Positions 6,255 to 11,777 of a stretch of 11,777 bases of DNA are shown here, piece by piece (positions within the stretch are counted from its first letter, which is position 1; each line of letters starts with the position of its first letter). Origin of the DNA: an uncultured Desulfuromonadales bacterium (GTDB lineage: Bacteria > Desulfobacterota > Desulfuromonadia > Desulfuromonadales > Geopsychrobacteraceae); assembly GCA_945787295.1 (NCBI GenBank), contig CALZHQ010000123.1:1-11777 (forward strand), in the 5' to 3' direction. The position numbers were made by a program, and so were the translations under genes. The notes below the pieces were generated by a model. The model searched no databases. It saw nothing but the letters and a program-made list of their open reading frames with translations, and was not told where the DNA came from.

Positions 6255-8399
6255 CTAAGTCCCCCGCCGCCAGGCATGGAATTTCTCAACCCACGCTAGC
6301 AGTTTCTCTGGGGCATGCTCCTTTTTCCAGATCCCCGCGACCATCTTGTTCATCTCCGCCAAAGTCGGATAGGTGTGGATGGTCCCGAGAATCTTGTTCA
6401 GCCCGAGTTTGTACTTCATCGCCAACACATACTCGGCGAGCAGGTCACCGGCGTGGGTACCGACGATAGCCACACCGAGGATCTTGTCCGAGCCCGGCTT
6501 GGTCAGCACCTTGACCCAGCCGCGATCTTCGCTGTCGGCAATCGCCCGGTCGAGATCGTCGATCCCGTAGCGGGTCACCTCAAAGGGAATCTTCTGCTCG
6601 GTCGCTTCGCTTTCGTTCAGTCCGACCCGGGCCACTTCGGCATCGGTGAAGGTCGCCCAGGGGATGACTCGGTAATCGGTCTTGAAGCTCTTGAAATCGC
6701 CGAACAGCGCATTGACCGAAGCATACCAGGCCTGATGCGCAGCGGTGTGGGTAAACTGGTAAGGGCCGGCAACATCGCCGGCACAGAGAATATTCGGATA
6801 GTTGGTGCGCATCAACGGATCGACCGCGACCGTGCCGCGCTCACTGATCTTAACGCCCAGCTCCTCGAGCCCGAAGCCAGTAACATTCGCCTTGCGCCCG
6901 ACCGCCACCAGCAGATGGCTGAATTCGACCTCGACCGTTTCGCCGTTATGCTCACAGATCAGCTGCTGCTTGCCAGCGACGATCTGTACCTCTTTGGCGG
7001 CATGACCGGTCAGTACGGAAATCCCTTCCGCTTCAAACTTCTGCTGAATAAACTCGCTGACCTCCGGGTCCTCGCGACTCATGATCCGTGGCAGCATCTC
7101 CACCTGGGTTACCTGGCTGCCCAATCGGGCAAACGCCTGGGTCAGCTCGCTGCCGATCGGGCCGCCGCCAAGAACGACCAGTTTCTCCGGCAGTTCACGC
7201 AACTCCCAGATATTGTCGGAAGTCAGATATTCAACCTGATCCAAGCCTTTGATCTGTGGCACAAAAGGTCTGGCCCCGGTGGCAACAATGATGCTGCGGG
7301 TGGTCAACAGTCGGCCGTTCACCTTGACCGACCAGGGCGAGGTGATGGTCGCCTCCCCTTCAATCACTTCGACACCGAGCCCGGTGTAGCGTTCTATCGA
7401 ATCGTGCGGTTCGACCTTTTTCACCACCTCCTGGACCCGCTCCATCACGGTGGCAAAATCGAACGCGACCTCCGCCTTCTCGAAACCGAACTCCTTGGCC
7501 CGCTTGGCATAGGAGAGCATCTTGGCACTGCGGATCAGCGCCTTGCTCGGCACACAGCCGGTATTCAGGCAATCACCGCCCATCTTGTGTTTTTCAATCA
7601 GCGCCACCTTGGCTTTGACTGCCGCGGCAATATATGAGCTGACCAGCCCGGCGCTTCCCGCCCCCAGCACCACCAGGTTGTAATCGAATTTTTCCGGTTT
7701 TTGATGGTTGGCATAAACCTTACGGGCCTGAAAGATACCGAGAATCTTCTTCGCCACCAGCGGGAAGATACCGAGCAGGGCGAAGGAGAAGATGATCCCC
7801 GGCGAGAGGATGCCAGCAGCACTTTCCAGCTGACCCAGCTGGGTCCCGGCATTGACGTAAACCGCGGTCCCGGCCAGCATGCCGACTTGACTGACGCCGT
7901 AGAAAAGTGCGGTCTTGAGAGGCGTCAGGCCCATCACCAGATTGATGACAAAGAACGGAAAGATCGGCACCAGCCGCAACGAGAACAGATAGAAAGCGCC
8001 CTCTTTCTCGACCCCCTCGTTAATCGCCTTCAACTTATCGCCGAACTTGCCCTGGACCCAATCGCGAAGCAGAAACCTGGAGACCAAAAAAGCAAGCGTA
8101 GCCCCGATGGTGCTGGCAAAACTGACCACAATCAGCGCCGCCCAGAAACCGAACAGGGCGCCGCCAGCCAAGGTCATCACCGCCGCTCCCGGCAACGACA
8201 GGGCGGTGACAACGACGTAGATGATAAAGTAGATCGCCAGGGTCAGAAAGCGATTCTGCTGGTAGTAGGCATTGAAGTTCTGCTGCTGGCTTTTCAGGTA
8301 ATCAAGGGTCAGATACTGTCCCAGGTCAAAGAGAAAAAATACCACGATCAATAGCACGATCACTCCGACCAGGCTCAGTTTTGTCGTACGACTCTTCAT
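6255..8399 (-). CDS. Fusion of TVP38/TMEM64 (DedA-like) membrane domain with FAD-dependent pyridine nucleotide-disulfide oxidoreductase
   Basis: A 714-residue protein. Part 1 (about 1-220) is membranous: a first TM segment at 8-24, then the VTT/SNARE-associated core with LPGAAVMTLAGGALFG (69-84), the re-entrant-loop motif RLVPIFPFFVINLVMG (142-157) and later helices. Part 2 (about 238-710) is a cytoplasmic flavoprotein of the dihydrolipoamide/mercuric reductase group: FAD fold LGAGSAGL (245-252), redox disulfide GGDCLNTGCVPSK (C277, C282), NAD(P)-binding GGGPIGSE (411-418), second FAD motif CAGDVAG (539-545) and the active-site His in HTYPT (675-679), near E682. The MerA N-terminal metal domain and C-terminal Cys pair are absent, so mercury reduction is unlikely. 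Such fusions occur in other bacteria, but the substrate is unknown. GGAGG lies six bases before the ATG. Divergent from livK; the promoter was not clearly seen. Confidence 0.9.
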   Translation of the reverse strand: MKSRTTKLSLVGVIVLLIVVFFLFDLGQYLTLDYLKSQQQNFNAYYQQNRFLTLAIYFIIYVVVTALSLPGAAVMTLAGGALFGFWAALIVVSFASTIGATLAFLVSRFLLRDWVQGKFGDKLKAINEGVEKEGAFYLFSLRLVPIFPFFVINLVMGLTPLKTALFYGVSQVGMLAGTAVYVNAGTQLGQLESAAGILSPGIIFSFALLGIFPLVAKKILGIFQARKVYANHQKPEKFDYNLVVLGAGSAGLVSSYIAAAVKAKVALIEKHKMGGDCLNTGCVPSKALIRSAKMLSYAKRAKEFGFEKAEVAFDFATVMERVQEVVKKVEPHDSIERYTGLGVEVIEGEATITSPWSVKVNGRLLTTRSIIVATGARPFVPQIKGLDQVEYLTSDNIWELRELPEKLVVLGGGPIGSELTQAFARLGSQVTQVEMLPRIMSREDPEVSEFIQQKFEAEGISVLTGHAAKEVQIVAGKQQLICEHNGETVEVEFSHLLVAVGRKANVTGFGLEELGVKISERGTVAVDPLMRTNYPNILCAGDVAGPYQFTHTAAHQAWYASVNALFGDFKSFKTDYRVIPWATFTDAEVARVGLNESEATEQKIPFEVTRYGIDDLDRAIADSEDRGWVKVLTKPGSDKILGVAIVGTHAGDLLAEYVLAMKYKLGLNKILGTIHTYPTLAEMNKMVAGIWKKEHAPEKLLAWVEKFHAWRRGT

Positions 8400-8679
8400 A
8401 TCATTCCTCCGTTGCAGAAATCCGCAGAATCACACCAAAATCTAAATGCCGCCCCTCTTTCCCCAGCAACACAATGTATTTTCAATATAGATAAATTATT
8501 AGCAAATCAGTCGAGTATCTGCAACCATCTAATTATTTTATAAATCACACAAAAGCTTACCTGGTTTTTTAATCGGCACATTTTTCTTTATGTTTTCTCA
8601 AGCACAGTGCAAACAATCCCGCCCCGGTTCACCCACATCAAACTAAATTTCCATAAAATCTGTTGCTTTTTTTCCCGTT
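8400..8679. other. AT-rich gene-free stretch between the divergent fusion gene and livK
   Basis: I find no gene, tRNA or repeat array here. It must hold the promoter of the fusion gene on the minus strand; AT-rich candidates occur around 8480-8545 (for example TTGCTA with 17 bases to a poor -10, and TATAAA), but none is strong enough to call. Confidence 0.5.
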
Positions 8680-8708
8680 TTGAAAAATGATACGAATTCG
8701 TGTATAGA
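8680..8708 (+). promoter_or_regulatory. Sigma70-type promoter of the liv operon with a palindrome in the spacer
   Basis: TTGAAA (8680-8685), exactly 17 bases, TATAGA (8703-8708); the start is expected near 8715. The spacer holds ACGAATTCGT (8692-8701), a perfect 10-bp palindrome that could be an operator. The leader to the livK ATG is then about 150 nt. Confidence 0.7.
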
Positions 8709-8761
8709 GTTTTACTGAATTACCAATAGGAGGGACCAACGCAGGTAACTCGGGTGAGCAA

Positions 8762-8810
8762 CGCCGCCGCCAATAGTCTGGACAAATCGAGCCGACTGGG
8801 CGGTTTTTTT
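8762..8810 (+). terminator. Leader terminator/attenuator-like hairpin upstream of livK
   Basis: CCGCC (8767-8771) pairs with GGCGG (8799-8803) and AGTC (8775-8778) with GACT (8794-8797). This is followed directly by seven T (8804-8810). The structure lies inside the predicted 5' leader, 54 nt before the livK ATG, and would give a terminated RNA of about 95 nt. A second small stem CTGC-AACT-GCAG (8816-8827) is also followed by a run of seven T (8830-8836). This suggests premature termination as a control step; the signal and antiterminator are not evident. Confidence 0.6.
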
Positions 8811-8864
8811 ATTTGCTGCAACTGCAGTCTTTTTTTCATCACCACTATAACAGGGAGGAACATT

Positions 8865-9964
8865 ATGAGAAGAGTACTGACGACACTGCTGATTACTTGC
8901 ATCGCCATGATGCTGGCCGTTCCGGCCATGGCCGCCGACACTATCAAGATCGGCTTCAACATCCCGCTGACCGGCGACATCCCGGAAGTTGGCGAAGGCT
9001 CCAAAAACGCTGCTGAAATGTACCTTGCCGATATCAACGGCGCCGGTGGCCTCGAGGTCGGCGGCAAGAAGTATATGCTCGAGTTCATATACATGGATAA
9101 CGAGTCTAAAGCTGACTCGGCCGTTAACGCTGCACTCAAATTGATCGAGCAAGAAGAGGTCGTTGCGATTATCGGTCCCAACTCCTCCAAGCAGGCTGTT
9201 CCTGGTGGTGGCACCGCGAACGAAAACCGGGTACCGATGATCAGCCCCTGGTCGACCAATCCGAACACCACTCTTGACCGGCCCTGGGTTTTCCGCGCTG
9301 CCTTCCTTGATCCCTTCCAGGGTCCGGTTGTCGCTGACTTTGCGGCCAAAAAATTCGGTGCCAAGACCGCAGCCGTGCTCTTCGACATCGCCAACGACTA
9401 TTCTGTCGGCCTGGCAGAAGTATTTAAAGCTGCCTGGGAAACCAAGGGGCTCGGCCCGGTCGTCGCCTACGAGTCGAATGGCACCAAGGACCAGGATTTC
9501 TCCGCCCAGCTGACCACCATCATCGCCGCCAAGCCGGACTCTACAAGGGCCCCTTCATGGGTTCCGACGCCTGGGGCACCCCGGACCTGGTCAAACTCTG
9601 TGGCGAGCAGTGCAACGGCCAGTACTTCTCAACCCATTATGCCGCCGCCGGGGCCAAGGGTGCGACCAAGGTCTTTATCGACCGCTACATGGCAAAGTAC
9701 GGTGCAGAACCGGCTGACTACGCTGCCCTGACCTGGGACTCCATCGGCCTGATGGTCGAAGGGATCAAGAACGCCGGCATGGTCGACCCCAACCCGCGCA
9801 AGATGCGCAAAGCTATCCGCGATGGTCTCGCCGCAATCAAGTCGTTTGACGGCGTCACCGGCTCGTCCAAGTTTAATGAGCAGGGCGATCCGATCAAGTG
9901 CGCCGTTGTGGTTAAGATCTCCGACGAAGGAACCTTTGTCTTCGAAGAGTCTGTCTGTCCATAA
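8865..9964 (+). pseudogene. livK: Branched-chain amino-acid ABC transporter substrate-binding protein, frame-disrupted by apparent internal deletion
   Basis: The periplasmic binding protein of the importer. The start has GGAGG six bases upstream and encodes a signal peptide (TTLLITCIAMMLAVPAMA, cleavage near residue 23), then DTIKIGFNIPLTGDIPEVGE and AAEMYLADINGAGG, AIIGPNSSKQAVP and PMISPWSTNPNTTLDRPWVF, all typical of the Leu/Ile/Val-binding (PBP type 1) family. After AAKPD (about 9540) the conserved sequence continues in another frame as LYKGPFMGSDAWGTPDL, then YAALTWDSIGLMVEGIKNAG, to the stop at 9962-9964. Between AAKPD and the GPFMGSDAW strand the family normally has a stretch of roughly 20 residues (the xVIFLPDYYNEVALxxKQA-like helix) that is missing here. 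The total of 1100 nt is 2 modulo 3, so 3n+1 bases are lost. As written, no functional protein would be made. It heads livKHM. Confidence 0.8.
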
Positions 9965-9986
9965 CGCATACACATAAAGGTTTAAA

Positions 9987-10016
9987 CAAAGCGGGGGTCT
10001 TTGGACCCCCGCTTTG
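9987..10016 (+). terminator. Strong intercistronic hairpin between livK and livH
   Basis: A perfect 13-bp stem: CAAAGCGGGGGTC (9987-9999), loop TTTG, and its complement (10004-10016). No T-run follows, so it is more likely an mRNA-stabilising or partial-termination hairpin that keeps binding-protein expression above that of the permease genes, as known in other binding-protein operons. It is 22 nt after the livK stop. Confidence 0.75.
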
Positions 10017-10079
10017 CTGCGCCTGAAGCGGAACGCCCAAGCGGCCCCGCGATTCAAACGTATTACTAAGGAAGACCCC

Positions 10080-10991
10080 GTGGATTTCATTATTCAAAAT
10101 GTCTTAAACGCCCTGCAGTGGGGGAGCTTCTATGCTCTCATCGCCCTGGGTTACACCCTGGTCTACGGGGTGCTGCGCCTGATCAACTTCGCCCATGGCG
10201 ATATCTTCATGGTCGGAGCCTACATCTCGTTTTTCGTCGCCGGGTTTCTGCTCGGCCCGCTCGCCGGGCTCTCCCCGATAATGGCCTTCGTTGTAACTGT
10301 TATCCTGACCATGGCCCTGACCTCACTGGTCGGCGTAACCCTGGAGCGGATCGCCTATCGACCCTTGCGGCGCAAAGGCGCACACCGGCTCTACGTGGTC
10401 ATCACCGCCCTGATGTGCGGCCTGATCCTGGAGTACTCCAACCTGGCCGTACTCGGCGCCAGCCGTTTGAAGTTTCCTGAGTTGATCGAAAAACAGGTCT
10501 GGAACATCGGCGGCATCACCCTGACCAACCTCAAGGTGATGGTCATCGTCACAGCCATTCTGGTGTTCCTGTTCCTGCAGTGGGTGGTCACCCGCACGCG
10601 GGTCGGCATGGCGATGCGGGCCATCTCTTATGATAAATTCGCTATCCCGCTGATGGGTATCCCGGTCGATAACATCATCGTCGTCACCTTTATTCTCGGT
10701 TCAGGTTTTGCCGGTCTGGCCGGACTGCTGTTCGCCATGAGCTACCCGGTTCTGGAGCCATTCATGGGGATGCTGATCGGCTGGAAGGCGTTTATCGCCG
10801 CAGTCGTCGGCGGTATCGGTGATATCAAGGGGGCGTTTGTGGGCGGCTTTCTGCTCGGCTTCATCGAAGTCGGCGTGGTCACGGTCTTCCCCTCAACCTA
10901 CCGGGACCTGTTTGCCTTTACCATTTTGCTGCTGATTCTGTGGATGAAGCCGACCGGGCTGTTCGGCATGCCGCAGTCGACCAAGATATAG
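10080..10991 (+). CDS. livH: Branched-chain amino-acid ABC transporter permease LivH
   Basis: Inner-membrane permease of 303 residues, one half of the transport channel of the HAAT/Liv importer. Recognised by LIALGYTLVYGVLRLINFAHG (about 20-40, in two adjoining parts: GYTLVYGV and NFAHGDIFMVGAY), the ERIAYRPLR block, the coupling-loop region MRAISYDKFAIPLMGI that contacts the ATPase, and VVGGIGDIKGAFVGGFLLG near the end. About eight hydrophobic segments are visible. The GTG start at 10080-10082 is chosen because AAGGA lies seven bases upstream and the protein then begins MDFIIQNVLNALQWG, as is usual for LivH; the open frame continues upstream into the hairpin, which cannot be coding. The stop is 16 nt before livM, so the two are co-translated from one transcript. 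It appears intact, unlike livK. Confidence 0.95.
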   Translation: MDFIIQNVLNALQWGSFYALIALGYTLVYGVLRLINFAHGDIFMVGAYISFFVAGFLLGPLAGLSPIMAFVVTVILTMALTSLVGVTLERIAYRPLRRKGAHRLYVVITALMCGLILEYSNLAVLGASRLKFPELIEKQVWNIGGITLTNLKVMVIVTAILVFLFLQWVVTRTRVGMAMRAISYDKFAIPLMGIPVDNIIVVTFILGSGFAGLAGLLFAMSYPVLEPFMGMLIGWKAFIAAVVGGIGDIKGAFVGGFLLGFIEVGVVTVFPSTYRDLFAFTILLLILWMKPTGLFGMPQSTKI

Positions 10992-11007
10992 GTTGGGAGA
11001 AAAAGAT

Positions 11008-11777
11008 ATGAAAAAATACTCTCTCAACATGCTGCTGGTCGTTTTCGCAGTCGGGCTGCTGTTCGCGGCCCACTTCCGCATCATCGACGGATACATCCAG
11101 ATTGTCGTCATGACCATCGGCATCAACATCATGATGTCGACCAGTCTGAACCTGGTCAACGGCAACATGGGCGAATTCACCTGTGGCCACGCGGCCTTCA
11201 TGTGTGTGGGGGCCTATATTTCATCGATCCTGTCGGTGTTCTGTTTCGGCAGCAAGTTTGGTGAGCCGCTGCTGCCCGCTGCCTCAGTGGTGATCGTTTT
11301 CCCGATCATCGTGCTGATCGGCGGGGCGGTGGCCGCGGTATCCTCATTGCTGGTGTCGGTGCCCTCCTTCAAAACCCGCGACGACTACCTGGCGATCATT
11401 TCCATTGCCGTGAACTACATGATTATTTCGGCCCTGGAGAACATGGACTTCATCGGTGGATCGCGCGGTTTTCAGGGGATGAAAGATACTGTCTGGGCGA
11501 TGGTCGATATCTTTGATGGCCCCTGGATGCTGTTCTGGATCATTAACTTCACCATCTTCACGGTCTGGGTGATCCGACGCTTCATCTCCTCCACCTACGG
11601 TAAAGGCGTCAACGCCATCTGCCAAGATGAGGTGGCGGCCGAGATCATGAGCATCAACACCAACAAGATCAAAATCATCAACTTTATGGTCGCTGCCGGA
11701 CTGGCGGGATGCGCGGGTGGACTTTACGCGCATATCATCGGCTACGTGAATCCGCAATCCTTCAACATTCTTAAATC
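11008..11777 (+). CDS. livM: Branched-chain amino-acid ABC transporter permease LivM (partial, runs off window)
   Basis: The second permease subunit. The ATG at 11008-11010 follows GGGAGA. The open frame encodes MKKYSLNMLLVVFAVGLLFA and continues without a stop for 256 residues to the window edge. Family signatures are NLVNGNMGEFTCGHAAFMCV (the LivM variant of N-x-G-x-x-SLGHAAF), LVSVPSFKTRDDYLAIISIA (matching LRLRGxYLAIxTLG), GGSRGFQGM and the ATPase-coupling loop AICQDEVAAEIMSINTNKIK (matching AIREDExAAExMGIN), then GLAGCAGGLYAHIIGYVNPQ. Several hydrophobic helices are seen. Family proteins have about 300-360 residues, so some 60-100 are missing past 11777. livG and livF ATPase genes are expected next. 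Odd points are Cys replacing the usual Ser/Leu before GHAAF and Cys replacing Arg in AICQDE; relatives may share these. Confidence 0.92.
   Translation, partial: MKKYSLNMLLVVFAVGLLFAAHFRIIDGYIQIVVMTIGINIMMSTSLNLVNGNMGEFTCGHAAFMCVGAYISSILSVFCFGSKFGEPLLPAASVVIVFPIIVLIGGAVAAVSSLLVSVPSFKTRDDYLAIISIAVNYMIISALENMDFIGGSRGFQGMKDTVWAMVDIFDGPWMLFWIINFTIFTVWVIRRFISSTYGKGVNAICQDEVAAEIMSINTNKIKIINFMVAAGLAGCAGGLYAHIIGYVNPQSFNILK

Noticed and set aside
6255..8399. Mercuric reductase assignment for the flavoprotein half
   Set aside because: No metal-binding N-terminal domain and no C-terminal Cys pair; only the shared disulfide-reductase core is present.
8754..8864. In-frame GTG extension of livK through the leader
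   Set aside because: It would encode the terminator hairpin and bury the signal peptide; the ATG at 8865 has a strong ribosome site directly before the signal peptide.
10014..10079. Upstream extension of livH to a TTG
   Set aside because: It starts inside the 13-bp hairpin and has no ribosome site, whereas GTG at 10080 does.
1..11777. CRISPR arrays, tRNA or rRNA genes, insertion sequences
   Set aside because: No spaced direct repeats, no tRNA-like cloverleaf or rRNA sequence, and no transposase or terminal inverted repeats were seen by eye.

Overview
The window looks like a chromosomal segment of a Gram-negative anaerobe of the Desulfuromonadales/Geobacterales type. This is inferred from gene content (a DUF134 and NifX-like neighbourhood, a DedA-dihydrolipoamide-reductase-like fusion, a c5-like lipoprotein cytochrome, a LivKHM importer), moderate GC, strong AGGAGG ribosome sites and sigma70-type promoters. 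It is not proven by any marker gene.

Left part (175-4057, minus strand): seven closely spaced genes that read as one operon from a TTGACA-N17-TATTTT promoter at 4029-4057. In transcription order they are a NifX-like (FeMo-cofactor domain) protein with a His/Gly-rich tail, a DUF302-like protein, an ACR3/BASS-family membrane transporter, a DUF134 helix-turn-helix regulator, an exported DUF547 protein, a one-domain asparaginase-like protein and a double-CDGSH iron-sulfur protein. The set suggests metal, metalloid or redox handling, but no member has a proven job here.

Middle part (4160-8399, minus strand): bioA (biotin synthesis), a lipoprotein monohaem cytochrome c with a good terminator, and a 714-residue fusion of a TVP38/TMEM64 (DedA-like) membrane domain to a FAD/NAD disulfide oxidoreductase.

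Right part (8680-11777, plus strand): a branched-chain amino-acid ABC importer operon, livK-livH-livM, with livM running off the window. It has a clear promoter, a leader of about 150 nt containing an intrinsic-terminator-like hairpin (possible attenuation), and a strong hairpin between livK and livH.

The most striking feature of the window is damage. Three genes have conserved sequence split between two frames: nifX-like by an exact 7-bp tandem duplication, and DUF302 and livK by apparent internal losses whose sizes are both 1 modulo 3. The CDGSH gene has Cys where the second cluster's His ligand should be, possibly from a 2-nt loss. Either this sequence carries several assembly or consensus errors or these genes are really decaying or switching. 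Re-sequencing would decide.
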